Positions 24,681 to 36,171 of a stretch of 64,000 nt of DNA are shown here, in pieces (within the stretch, counting starts at the first letter, position 1; each line of letters starts with the position of its first letter). The translations under genes and the position numbers were made by a program. This stretch comes from Vanilla planifolia (taxonomy: Eukaryota; Streptophyta; Magnoliopsida; Asparagales; Orchidaceae). Below the pieces are notes generated by a model, which saw only the letters and a program-made list of their open reading frames with translations, was not told where the DNA came from and searched no databases. The DNA lies in assembly GCA_023846275.1 (NCBI GenBank), contig JAIUJO010000291.1:35001-99000 (forward strand). Direction: 5' to 3'.

Positions 24681-25345
24681 TCTGCTGAGTAAGTCTTTAT
24701 GCTCAGGCGTAGCAAATCCTCCAAGGTCTGAATAGTCCGCTCAGACTGTCCATCTGTCTGAGGATGATAAGCAGTACTGAATTTCAACTGTGTACCCATG
24801 GCAGTGTGTAAGCTCCTCCAAAACTGTGATGTGAACTTGGCATCTCTGTCAGAAATAATAGATCGGGGAATCCCATGCAATCTGACAATCTGCTGAATAT
24901 ATACCTCTGCCAACTGTGCCGCTGAATCCGTCTTCTTAATTGATAAGAAATGGGCTGACTTGGTCAATCGATCCACGATGACCCAAATGGCGTCAAAACT
25001 TTGTCTGGTACTAGGAAGACCAGTCACAAAGTCCATAGTGATGTCATCCCATTTCCACTCTGGAATCGGCAATCTCTGCAACAATCCTCCAGGTCTCTGG
25101 TGCTCGGCCTTAACTTGCTGACATGTAAGGCACTTCCTAACAAAAGCAGCAACATCTGCCTTCAAACCTCTCCACCAGAAAACACTCCTCAAATTCCTAT
25201 ACATCTTGACTTCTCCAGGGTGCATAGCCAAAGTTCCATAATGAGCCTGTCGAAGGATCCTCTCCCTGAACTCCTGATGTGATGGCACACACCAGCGACC
25301 CCTGAAAGTCAAAATGTCGTTTCTGAGAGCAAAGTCTCCTCCCAA
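24656..25345 (-). pseudogene. Integrase core segment (zinc-binding plus DDE domains)
   Basis: Integrase inserts the element cDNA into chromosomal DNA. Counting from the TTG at 25345, the HHCC zinc-binding domain is H35, H42, C72, C75. The catalytic triad is D105 (TMDFVTGLP), D166 (SDRDAKFTS) and E202 (DGQSERTIQ), and the last two are 35 residues apart as in retroviral-type integrases. All catalytic residues are present. The segment is cut off upstream by an in-frame TAG (25349-25351). Downstream a one-base loss ends the frame at 24656 shortly after the DLLR motif. As part of one gag-pol polyprotein it would have no start of its own. Loss of function comes from the breaks; the active site is intact. 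Confidence 0.93.
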
Positions 25346-25348
25346 TCC

Positions 25349-25501
25349 CTACGATGCCAACTCAAACTTCTCCTTCAGCACTTCATCACAAAGCTGAAGA
25401 TCACGCATCTCAGATAGCCAGTCAGCCCGAATAGTCAACGAGCTGAGTCTGTGAACCAGTCTCTGAACAGACAACTGTTCCTGACATCTTTCAACATCCT
25501 A
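25349..25501 (-). pseudogene. RNase H-integrase connector bounded by two TAG stops
   Basis: Fifty-one codons between TAG at 25499-25501 and TAG at 25349-25351, in the same frame as the RT/RNase H segment above and the integrase core below. The intervening codons read through as a normal connector rich in Leu, Glu and Arg with no indel. The two stops are therefore point mutations in an otherwise continuous frame. Both are amber codons, compatible with CAG-to-TAG changes; the ancestral codons are inferred and not seen. Confidence 0.8.
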
Positions 25502-26535
25502 ATCCAAGTCTAGTATAGAGTCACAAACTAACATAGTATGCATAACTGCGTGCCTGCTCAAAGCATCAGCAACAGGATTAGCCTTACCCTCGCAGTAATT
25601 TATCACCAGCTCGTAGTCTTTTATCAATTCCAACCATCTCCTTTGCCTCAAATTCAGTTCCTTCTGAGTGAATAGATACTTGAGACTCTTGTGATCAGAG
25701 AAGCAATCTACGAACACTCCATATAAATAATGCCTCCATATTTTTAAGGCAAATATGATGGCAGCTAACTCCAAGTCATGAGTGGGATAATTCTTCTCAT
25801 GATCCTTCAGTTGTCTCGAAGCATACGCCACAACCCTGCCATCCTGCATTAATACAGCTCCCAAGCCTATATGTGAAGCATCAGTGTACATCTCATAAGG
25901 CTTCCCTTGAGTGGGTAAAATCAATACTGGAGCAGTACTAAGCCTCTGCTTCAGCTCTAGGAAACTGTTCTCACAACTCTCTGACCACTCAAAAGATTTT
26001 CCCTTCCGGGTCAGCTGTGTCAGTGGAGCGGTCAGTCTAGAAAAGTGAGGAACAAATTTCCTATAATAACCTGCCAGACCAAGAAAACTCCGGATCTCAG
26101 TGACGGAAGATGGTCGTTTCCAATCAATAATAGCTCGTATCTTGCTAGGATCAATAGCCACGCCTTCTGTACTGACAATATGTCCCAAGAATGTTACTGA
26201 GTCTAGCCAAAAAGAACACTTGGAGAATTTTGCATACAGCTCATTCTCCTGCAATACTGTGAGCACTGTCCTCAACTGATCTGTATGAGCCTCCCTATCT
26301 CTGGAATAAGTCAATATATCATCTATAAATATGATTACAAACTGGCCCAAGAAGGCATGAAAAACTTGATGCATCAGATTCATAAACACTGCTGGAGCAT
26401 TAGTCCATCCAAAAGGTAACACTGTGAACTCATAATGTCCATATCTAGTACGGAAGGCTGTCTTGGGTATATCAGAATCTCTAATCCGGATCTGGTGATA
26501 ACCCGAACGCAAGTCGATCTTGGAGAACACAGTTG
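25502..26535 (-). pseudogene. Reverse transcriptase (palm) and RNase H segment
   Basis: Main RT/RNase H segment, 343 codons counted from the GTG at 26530. RT motif A is [10 protein letters not shown] (D6). Motif C is FIDDIL (D70, D71), the usual plant Gypsy form of Yx[14 protein letters not shown] (38-49) and FLGHIVS (114-120) are also standard. RNase H follows: YTDAS (D217), HDLELAAI (E254), [11 protein letters not shown] (D279) and [10 protein letters not shown] (D322), so the full DEDD set is kept. The frame is separated from the gag/RT N-terminal frame by a single missing base in a G run (C run on the + strand at 26536-26539), and ends at TAG 25499-25501. RT copies the RNA to DNA, and RNase H removes the RNA strand. 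Confidence 0.94.
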
Positions 26536-27402
26536 CCCCTGCAGCTGATCTAGTAAATCATCAATACGTGGTAAAGGGTACCGATTACGAATCGTAACCT
26601 TATTCAATTCCCTATAATCTACACACAACCTCATACTACCATCCTTTTTCTTGACGAATAAGACAGGGGCACCCCAAGGTGAACAACTGGGGCGTATGAG
26701 TCCCTTGTCTAATAAGTCCTGCAACTGAGCCTTCAACTCTGCTAGCTCGACTGGAGCCATCCTGTAGGGAGCTCTAGCAATAGGAGCTACTCCTGCCTCC
26801 ACTAAGTCACGAAATCTGGCAAACTGGCTCACAACCAACTGATGCTGCAGCATAGGACGAAGTCCCTCCAAGAACATCTCACATCTGCACTCCTCAGATG
26901 GTACCAGCTCTGCGGCATACCTCGCCAGATATGTGAATCTCGATAAGTAGTCGTTCACTGACATCTGGCCCTGCCTGAGGTGTATAAGGTCCCTCCTGGA
27001 CTGAGACATGGCAGAAGCCAGAATGTAGCACTCCCTGAATGCCTCAACAAAGCCCTGCCAAGCTATCTCGCTGTTCTGGACCTCCCCAAACACAGCGCGC
27101 TGCTGGCCTCTCCACCAGGTAGCAGCCTCTCCCTCCAATACTAGAGCAGCAAGTACTACCCTCCTGTCGAGTGGACATCCCAAGGCATCAAACAGCTCAA
27201 GCATATGAGCCATCCAGTCATCTGCCACCACTGGGTCAGCCGACCCACTGAAACTCCGCGGACGCAGCCGCATAAAGGCATCAATCCAACGATCTACGGT
27301 TGGCTCAACTGGTAATGCTGGGATCGTCTCCGGGGTAGAAGTAGCAGATACAGGTCTGCCTCTAGCTGCTCCACGAACGGAAAGTCTCCTGGTATTAGCC
27401 AT
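26536..27402 (-). pseudogene. Gag fused in frame to the RT N-terminus (zinc knuckle and protease deleted)
   Basis: Starts at ATG 27402, about 140 bp downstream of the PBS, and reads [11 protein letters not shown]. Residues about 37-204 match the plant retrotransposon gag family: [56 protein letters not shown]. At about residue 204/205 (near 26790) the sequence jumps without loss of frame to the RT N-terminus ([64 protein letters not shown]). The end of gag, the CCHC zinc knuckle, the aspartic protease and the connector, normally several hundred residues, are absent. The frame is lost at 26536-26539 by a one-base deletion; codons beyond that point, on to 26380, are an out-of-frame shadow. Confidence 0.93.
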
Positions 27403-27544
27403 ACTGTCAAAGCAACTAATCTGGCATTAGAGTCGTCATTTGGCATTTGGCATACGGACTACCATAGTATAATAAAATGACCAACAGTTCTCCCCACCTT
27501 GGGTTGAACTTCTATACATGTCTAGCCCCACTATCCTAACCTAG

Positions 27545-27557
27545 GGCTCTGATACCA
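27545..27557 (-). promoter_or_regulatory. Primer-binding site, initiator tRNA-Met
   Basis: On the minus strand the sequence is TGGTATCAGAGCC, four bases after the inner end of the 5-prime LTR. It is complementary to the 3-prime end of plant initiator tRNA-Met, the usual minus-strand primer for plant Gypsy and Copia elements. The match of 13 bases from the CCA end looks perfect. Confidence 0.92.
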
Positions 27558-27561
27558 CTCT

Positions 27562-30551
27562 TGTTAAACCCCAGATTTTTTTTTTTTTTTTTTTACATAT
27601 AGACAGCTCAGATCGTCCCATACCAACCTGAGTAGCCTACGAAAAACATAGGATATAACACATCATTACACACCTACTTTCCTTAACTATGTGGATCCCA
27701 TCTCCCGGGCACACCGTCAAATCATGTTCATGACTCCTGAATTAACTGATGAACTCGCGCAATGTTACTCCTACTAGACCCAATACTCCTAACCCATACC
27801 GGTAGGAGAACCGATCTAATAGAAGTATGAACCCCCAAGGTTAAGTTCCATAGTCATGTAATGACCTCACCATCAACAAAAAAAATATATAACATCCACC
27901 GATATGAAATGACGCTCCACACACCATACCGTCAAGATAGAAAATAAGATAGTGTATAAAAATGTAACTCATATGAAAAATCACAGTCCATCAAATACCA
28001 CATCATCCATCCGAGTACATGAGTCAGAATCACCCTCACATAATACAAGACATAAGAATAATAGTCTCACTGAATACATCCAACAGTAACAATCAACTAA
28101 CCAGAATGTCTCAGAAAATCACAGATCAGATCTCCTCCACTAGCCTACTGATCACGATCCCACCTAAAGCTGGGTGGCGTCAAGTCTGCCGAGCCACTGG
28201 AAAAATATAGATAATAAAGGAATGAGCTACGCCCAGTAGGAAAGATAGCTAGTAAAAAAAAACTCTCATGCAAGAGAAGGATAATAGCAAGAGTATAGAA
28301 ATACAGCATAACAATGTAGGGTGGAAAGGCACTCTCAGTCCCAGACTCTGACCAACCACAGTCACCCCCAGTCACACCAGAGTAGCTCTCCTCTGTGCTC
28401 CCAGGCAGCATGCCAGCGGGACACGCCCATCTCTGCGCATGCATGGCGCCTAGGCAAAGCATGCCAGCGGGACACGCCCATCTCTGCGCACGCATCACAA
28501 CGCCTAGCACCCGACACCGCAGCGTCTCTCGTCAATCAATCTTCTGGAGACTATAGACAGAACCAGTCACATACATCCCTAGCCAACGTGAGACACCCCT
28601 GCCACCCTCAGGCACGTAGGCCTACACACTTGGCTAGCCACGGCGAGTCACCCCTGCCACTGTCACTCTCAGGTGCGTAGGCCTACACTCATGGACCAGA
28701 AGAGATCGACTCAGCCACCGTCCCAAGAAGTCCTCTCCCAACAATTTTCATAGAAGCCACGCCCCTACAGTCATTTCCAAGCTCTAACTCCAAGATTCGG
28801 CAACATGTGTCCAGATACAACAAGGCGCATACCAGTCCACATGTATACTGTGGAAGCTAAGTCTGTACCGCACAGTTACCTACCACAACTACCCTAAAAC
28901 ATCATATAGCGCCTATAGTATTCCGGTCCAATATGCCAATCCATGAAATATGCCAACACTGAGTAAACTGACTCAATCCATGTCATTGCCATCCAAGCAA
29001 CACAAACTGTACCAAAATTCTGACTATTCTGGTAGCACCCAAGTGTCACACTTCCTTCCAACTAATCCAGCTGCACTGAATTTATGGGTAATTTCCAACA
29101 GTCAATTTCAACTTGGCTACGTGATTTCTAAAAATCACCTTTTTCTCACTTCAAGAAATTTTTAAATTCAAAAAAATCAATTTCCGCCCTTTATCCATTT
29201 TCCGAAATTCGGAATAAATTTCCGAATAAAATTTAAATTCCACATATATCCTTTTTCCGAAAATTCGGATTAATTTTCGAATTAAATTTTCCTCCGCGCC
29301 GAATCCCGCTGAACCGGTTTTCGCTGCCTGTTCAGAAACCTCGTGCTGAACCGCGACACCGCCGAACCAAATTCCTTAATAATCCGTTAATCGGTCGATG
29401 CTTAAATAAATATAATTACTAATAAATATTATATAAATACCATTAATTACTTAAATAAATTCGTAATTAATCTAAACCCTTCTCCTTCCTCGGTCCGAAG
29501 CCCGCGAACCCTAACCGACGCAATCGCCGACCAATCCAATCCTTCCATCGATTTCCGGCGAATGCGAACAAGGAGAAAAAAAATCCGATGTTCGTACTAT
29601 CCTAATGTTTCAATAATGCCACTAATTTCTAAGGTTCATTCAAAATTTCCGCCGAAGGAGTTCGCCCGTACGCCATTGCCGTATTGTGAGATTTAAGATT
29701 AATCCAACAATTAATTAACTAATTCAATGGCAACACTGATAATACAAATCCCTAACATGTTCCTAAGCATTAACTAAATTTTTCGGCGAAATGGGAAATT
29801 TTCCAGAAAATCCAAAATTTGTAAAAGACGCAGATTAGCATTCAACTAAGTCCGATTTTTCATCCACATGCTTGTGTTCATTAAGCAAAATATTCCATGC
29901 TTTTAATTTCTACTAAATAACTAATTTAAATCTGACTTTCCTACCTTGCTCGCCGGCGATGGTGAAGCTCGCACGCGATCAACCGTAGCTCCTCACCGAA
30001 CGAAACTGGTACCAAAATGCTCGCCTCTATCCCGCGAACCTCCGGTTACCAAAAGCCCCTTGGAAGGCTGCCGGAAAGTACCGCCGTTCGCCGCGAACAC
30101 CTCGCCTCTAGCCGCCGTTCGAAACCCTAACAGCCGAACAGTTTAGGTTAAATACCCGGCTTAAACCTGTAATAACCCGTTAAGAAGCATTAAGCGCCGG
30201 TTGAGCTTCCAAAAACGCCGCTTAACACCCGATCAGCAGGTTAATCTCCACCGCTGATCTCGTCCGTCCGATCCGCTTATCCGTGGCTTATCCAAACGCA
30301 CGCACAAACGCACCTCGGCGAACCGCCCCGCCTTCACTGAACCGCTCCGGTCCGGTTCACGCGCGGTAAAAAAAAAACCAAATTTTGGTTTTAAAAAAAA
30401 TCTCGGTGCTCCGAAAAAATCCCCAGAAAATTTCAAAAATTCCAATAGCCTCTAATTGAGCTCCTGGCTCATCCTACTGTCGATCTGAAATCATCCAAGC
30501 CACAATTGAATTATTAAAGATTAAATATATAATATTTTATATGGTATAACA
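27562..30551 (-). repeat. 5-prime LTR of the retrotransposon (right copy)
   Basis: 2990 bp with termini TGTTA...TAACA, direct repeat of 20955-23955. Transcription of the element would start here and run leftward through the PBS and gag. It carries the same two tandem duplications (28403-28495 and 28590-28686), the palindrome at 29200-29214 and the poly-T near its inner end as the left copy. A deletion of about 13 bases relative to the left LTR lies near 29295. Differences from the left LTR are mostly transitions spread evenly along its length. Confidence 0.95.
29425..29440 (-). promoter_or_regulatory. TATA-like element in the 5-prime LTR (tentative)
   Basis: The core TTATATAAAT sits in an AT-rich stretch of the LTR and contains TATATAA on both strands, so it could serve leftward transcription of the element. 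The same sequence is in the left LTR near 22831-22843. The start of transcription cannot be determined from sequence alone, and other TATA-like sites exist in the LTR. Confidence 0.25.
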
Positions 30552-30556
30552 AGAGG
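30552..30556. repeat. Right target-site duplication AGAGG
   Basis: Exact copy of 20950-20954, immediately outside the right LTR. Satellite resumes at once with GGAGA-rich units, continuous in style with the left flank. Confidence 0.8.
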
Positions 30557-33500
30557 AGAGTAGAGCAGTACAAAAAAGAGTAGAATAGAGCAGAGCAGAG
30601 TAGAGAAGTGTAGAGTAGAGAAGAGTGAAGCAGAGCTAAGTAAGGCTAAGCTAAGCTAGAGCAGAGTAGAGCAGAACTAGGTTAGTCTAGGTTAGATTAA
30701 AAGAGTAGAGTGAATAAAGTAGAGAGAAGTTGGGTAAAGTAGAGTAGAGGAGAGGAGAGCAAAGTAGAGCTAGGTTTAGCAAAGTTAGGCCAAGCTAGGC
30801 TAGGCTAAACTAGAGTAGAGCTGAGCTAGGTAGGCTGGGCAAGGCTAATCAAGGTTAGAGTAGAGTAGAGTGGAGTAGGGTATGGTAGAATGGAGTAGAA
30901 CTAGATGTGGCGAGGCTAGGTTATGCTAGGTTAGGCTAGGCTTGGCTAAGTTGGGCTAGAGTAGAGTATGTTATAGTTGAGTAGAGTGAGGTTAGGCTAT
31001 TATAAGCTATGATAGAGTATAATAGAGTAAAGGAGAGTAGAGAAGAGTAGAACAGAGCAGAGCAAAGGAAAGTAGAGTAAAGAAAAGTAGAATAGAGCAG
31101 AGTGGGGCAGAGAAGAGTAGAGTAGTAAAATGCAGAGTAGAGCTTGGTTAGGCTAGGCTAGGTTTGTCCAAGTTAGAGTAGAACAGAGTAGAGTAGAGTA
31201 GAGTAGATTAGAGTCGAGTAGAGTAGAATTGAGTATAATAGAGTAAAGTAGAGCTAGGTTAAGCTAGGCTAGGTGAAGCAAGGTTAGGTTAGGGAAGAGT
31301 TTAGTTTAGTAGAGTAGAGCTTAGTTAGGCTCAGCTAGGCCAGGCTAGGATAGAGCAGAGTAGAGTATAGTTAAGCAGATCACAAAAGAGCAAAGTAGAG
31401 TAAAGTAGAGAAGAGCAAAGTAAAGTAGAGTAGAGAAGAGGATAGTAGAACAGAGCAGAGTAGAGTAGTGTAGTGTAGAGCAGAGTAGAGTAAGCTATGC
31501 TAGGCTAAGCTTGGATAGGCTAAGCTTGGCTAGGCTAAGTTAGAGTAGTTTAGAGTAGAGTAGAGTTGAGTAGAGTAAAACATAATAGAGTATAGTAGAG
31601 TAAAGTAGAGTATAGTATATTAGAGTAGAGTTGAGTAAAGTAATGCTTGGTTAATCTAGGCTATATGGGGTTAGGCTTGGCCAAGCTAGGTTAAGCAAGC
31701 CTAGATTTGAGTAGAGTAAAGTAGAGAAGAGTAAGGCTTGGTTAGGTTAGGCTAGAGTAGAGTAGAATAGAGTATATCAGAGAAGAGCATAGTAGAGTAG
31801 AGAAGAGTTAAGTGGAGCAAAGTGGAGGAAGGTAGAGTAAATGAGCAAAATAGAGTAGAATAGAGCAAAGCAAAGAAGAGCAAAGCTATGTAAGGATAGG
31901 TTAGGCTAAGCTAACCTAGGCTAAACTAGGCTAGGCTTGGCTAGAGTAGAGTGGAGTGGAGTAGAGTAGAGTTGAGCTAATTTGGCTAGGCCGAGCTAGG
32001 TTAGAGTAGAGTACAGTAGAATAGAGTATAGTAGAGTATAGTGGAGTAGAGTTTAGTAGAGTAGAGTTAGGTTAGGCTATATTAGGCTAAGGTAGGCTTG
32101 GTTGGGCTAGGTTAGAGTGGATTAGAGTAGAGTAGGGTAGAGTAGAGTAGAGTAGAGCTAGGTTAGGCTTTGCTAATTTAGAGTACAGTAGAGAATAGTA
32201 ATTTAGAGTAGATGAGAGCAAAATAGAGTAGAATAGAAGAGAATATAGTAGTGCATAGTAGAGAAGAGCAGAACAGAGTAGAGTGTAGTTAGATAATTTT
32301 AGGCTAGACTAGAGTAGAGTCAAGTAGAGTAGAGTATAATATAATTGATCAGAGATGAGTATATTAGCATAGAGTAGAGTTATGTTAAGCTGGGCTAGGC
32401 TAGCATAAGCTAGGCTAGAGTATAGTAGAGGAGAGTAGCATAGAGAAGAGTAGAGTAGATGATCTCAGTTAGGCCAAGCTAGTTTAGGTTAGGCTAGGTT
32501 AGGGTAGAGTAGAGTAGAGTAGAGCAGAGTAGAGTAGAGTAGAGCAGAGAGGAGTAGAGTAGAGTAGAGCAGAGTAGAACAGATTAGAGAAAAGTAGGGC
32601 AGAGTCGAACAGGTAAGATAAAAGTAGAGCAAAGCACAATAGAGCAAGGTTAGGCTAAGCTATACCAGGACAGGGTAAGCAAGACTAGGTTGTAGTATAA
32701 TAGAGTAGAGTAGTGTAAAATGGAGTGGAGTATAATATAATTGAGTAGAGTAGAGTAGGCAAGGTTAAGCTTGGCTAGGCTAAGCAAGGGTAGAATAGAG
32801 TAGAGTAATGCTAAGTTAGGTTAGGTTAGGCTAGGCTAGAGTTTAATAGATTATAATAAAGTAGAGTAAAGTAGAGTAGTGTAGAGCAGAGAAAGGTAAA
32901 GCAGAGTAAAGCATAGTAAAGTGGAGCATAGTAGAGAAGAGTAGAGTAGAGTAGACTAAAGTAGAGAAGAATAGAGTGGAGTAGAATAGAGTAGAGAAAA
33001 GTAGAGCATAATAGAATAGATTAGCATAGGGTAGAGTAGAGAAGAGTAGAGTATAGTAGAGCAAGGTTAGGCTAGGCTTGGCTATGTTAGGGTAGGTCAG
33101 GTAAGGCTAGGCTAAAGTAGAGTAGGGTAGAGTAGAATAGAGTAAAGGAGAGCAGAGCAGAACAAAGTAGGGCAGAGGAGAGTAGAGTAGAATAAAGTAG
33201 AGAAAAACATAGTAGAGTAGAGTAAAGCAAAGTAGAGTAGAGCTATGTTAAACTAGCCTAGGCTATGCAAGGCTTGGTTAGGCAAGGCTAGGATGGAGTA
33301 AAGTGGAGTTGAGAAGAGTAGAGTAGAGTAGAATAGAGTAGAGTATAATAGAGTAGAGTTGTGTGGAGTAGAATGGAGTAACGTAAAGTAGAGCTAGGTT
33401 TGGCTAGGCTATGCTAGGCTAGAGTGGAGTATAGTAGAGTACAGTAGAGTACAGTAGAGTAGAGCTAGGTTAAGATAAGCTAGGCTAGAGTAGAGTAGAG

Positions 33501-35770
33501 TAGAGTAAAGTGGAGCAGAGCAAAGTAGGATAGAGTAAAGTAGAGTAGAGCAAAGTAGTGAAGAGTAGAGCTAAGTAGAGTTAGGTTATATTAAGGGAGG
33601 TGAGGCTCAGCAAGGCAAGGCTAAGCTAAGCTAGGCTAGCATAGAGTATAGTAGGGTACAACTATGTTAGTCTAGGCTAAGTTAAGCTAGGTTAGAGTAG
33701 AGTAGATTAAACTAGAGTAGAGTAGAGTGGAGCGGAGTGGAGTAGGTTAGAGCTAAGTTAGGCTAGGATAGGCAAGGTTAGAGTGGAGTATAGTAGAGTA
33801 GATTAGAGTGGAGTAGTGCTTGGTTAGACTAAGTTAGGCTACATTAAGAAATGCTAGAGAAGATTAGAGTAGGTAGAAAAGAGCAGAGCAAAGCAGGGCA
33901 GAGAGGAGTAAGTGGAGTAGAGTAGAGTAGAGTTAGGCAAAGTAGAGCATAGTAGAGTAGAGTTAGGCTAGGTTAGGCTAGATTAGAGTAGAGTAGAGTG
34001 GAGTAGAGTAGAGCTAGGTTAGGTTAGGCTTAGCTAAGCTAGGCTAGGCTAGGTTAGACTAGGGTAGGCTAGGTTAGACTAGGCTTTGCTAAAGTGGAGT
34101 AGAGCAAAGGAGAGAAGAGCAGAGTATAAAAAAGTAGAGTAGTATAGAGAAAAGTAGAGTTGAGTAGGGCAGAGCTAGGTTAGGCTAGGCTTGAATAGGC
34201 TTTGTTAGACTAGGCTAGAATTCAGTAGAGTAGAGTACCATTAGGTTAGGATAGCCTAGGCTAGGCTAGAGTAGAGTAGTATAGAGTAGAGTAGAGTATA
34301 TTAAAGTATAGTAGAGTAGAGCAATGTAGAGCAAAGAAGAGTGGAGCAGAGCAAAGCAGTATAAAGTAGAGCTAAGCAAAGTAGCTTACTATAAAGCAGA
34401 GTAGAGCAGAGTAGAGAGCAAAACAGAGTAGTACTAGTTTGGGTGAGGCAAGGCTAGAGAAGAGTAGAGCAGCGCAGAGTAGTGCTTGGTTAGGCTAAAC
34501 TAAACTAGGTTAGAGTAGAGTGGAGTAGAGTAGGGTAGAATAGAGGAGAGCAGAAGAGACCATAGTAGAGTAGAAAGAGTAGAGCACAACAAAGCATAGT
34601 AGAGTAGAGTAGAGCTAGGTTAGGCTAGGCTAGGCTAGGCAAGAGTAGAGTAGAGTAGAGCTAAGTTATTCTAGGCTAGGCTAGGCTTGGTTAGAGTGGA
34701 GTAGAGCAGAGTAGAGTAGAGTAGTGTAGAGTAGAGTAGAGGAGAGTAACGCAGAGTATAGTAGAGTATAGTACAGTACAATACAGTAGAGCTAGGTTTG
34801 GTTTGGCTAGGCTAGGTGATGTTAGGCTAGGTTAGGCTAGGCTTGACTAAGCTAAGCTAGGCTAGGATAGAGTCGAGTAGAGTAGAGTAGGGCTAGGTTA
34901 AATTAGGTTAGCTTAGGGTAGGGTAGGCTAGGCTAGAGTAGAGTATTATGGAGTAGATTAGAGTAGAGTAGAGCTAGGTTAGGTTAGAATATAGTAGAGC
35001 AGAGTAGAGTAGAGTGGAAAAGAACATAGTAGAATAGAGTAGAGCAGAGTAGAGCTAGGTTAGGCTAGACAAGGCTAGGCTAGACGAGGTTATGCTAGAG
35101 GAGAGGAGGGTAGAGTAGAGTAGGTAGAGTAAAGTAGAGTAGAGCTAGGTTAGGCTTGGCTAGGCTAAGTTAGAGTTTAGCATGATGGAGTAGAGTAGAG
35201 TATAGCATAGTAAAGTAAAGTAAAGGGAGGTTAGGCTAGGCTAGAGTATAATAATATGGAGTAGAGTAGAATAGAGTAGAGTAGAGTAGCTTTGAGCAGA
35301 GCTATGTTAGGCAAGGCTAGGCTAGGATAAGCTAAACTAGGCTAGAGTAAAGTAGAGTAGAGAAGAGCAGAGGAGAGCAGAGTAGGGCAAGACAGAGTAG
35401 AGTAGAGTAGAGACGAGTAGAGTAGATTAGAGCATAGCAGAGTAAAGCAGAGCAGAGCCAGGTTAGGTGAGGCTAAGGTAGGCTAGAGTAGAATTGAGTA
35501 GAGTGCTACAAGGTTAGGCTAGGCTAGGTTAGGTTAGAGTGGATAGGCTAGGGTAGAGGAGCATAGAGTAGAGAAAAAATAAGTTAAGTAGAAGAGAGTA
35601 TATCAGAGAAGAGTAGAGCATAGTAGAGTAGAAAAGAGAAGAGTAGAGTAGAGTAGAGCAATGGATAGTAGAGTAAAAGCAGAGCAAAGAAGAGTAGAGG
35701 AAAGTAGAGTAGTGGAGTGCAGAGCAGCGTAGAGCAAGTTTTAGCTAAGCTAGGCTAGCCTAGCTAAGTT

Positions 35771-36171
35771 ACAGTTGAGTGGAGAAGAGTAGAGTAGAGT
35801 AGAGTAAAATAGAGCAGGATGGAGTACAGTAGAGTAGAGTAGAGTAGAGTAGAGTAGAGTAGTGTAGAGTAGAGTAAAGTAAAGTAGAGTGGAGTAGAGT
35901 AGAGTAGACTAAAATAAAGTGGAGTAGGGTAGAGCATTGTATAGTATTGTAGAGTATAGTTGTGTAATGTTGAGTAGAGTAATGTAAAGTAGAGTAGAGT
36001 TGAGTAGAGTGGAGTAGAATTTTGTAGATTAGAGTAGAGTTGAGTAAAGTATGGTAGAGTAGAGTAGAGTAGAGTAGAGTAGAGTAGTGTAGAGTAAAGA
36101 AGAGCAGTGTAGAGTAGGGTAAAGTAGAGCAGAGTAGAGTAGAGCAAAGTCAAATGAAGCAGAGCAGAGCA
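35771..36171 (+). repeat. B-block-free TAGAG stretch
   Basis: About 400 bp of TAGAG units and variants (GTTGAG, TAAAG, TAGTG) with no CTAGG units, much longer than the usual A-block of some 30-100 bp. On the minus strand CTCTA repeats contain no stop in any frame, so this stretch gives a 129-codon open frame of repeated Leu-Leu-Tyr-Ser-Thr. This is a repeat artefact. Confidence 0.8.

Larger units (their letters stand above)
20955..30551 (-). mobile_element. Complete-ended Ty3/Gypsy (Tekay/Del-like chromovirus) LTR retrotransposon, coding-defective
   Basis: A 9.6-kb element transcribed on the minus strand. In transcription order it has: 5-prime LTR (27562-30551), PBS, gag, reverse transcriptase, RNase H, integrase, chromodomain-like tail, PPT, 3-prime LTR (20955-23955). 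Both LTRs begin TGTTA and end TAACA, and the element is flanked by the 5-bp repeat AGAGG. Domain order with integrase after RNase H and a C-terminal chromodomain marks a chromovirus; the long LTRs and sequence style suggest the Tekay/Del clade, which is inference. The internal region is only about 3.6 kb because the end of gag, the zinc knuckle and the protease are missing. Two frameshifts and three TAG stops also break the polyprotein, so it cannot make a full set of proteins. Structural ends look intact, so mobilisation in trans would be conceivable. Confidence 0.95.

Noticed and set aside
25001..25282. Plus-strand 93-codon open frame within integrase
   Set aside because: Shadow of the integrase coding segment on the other strand.
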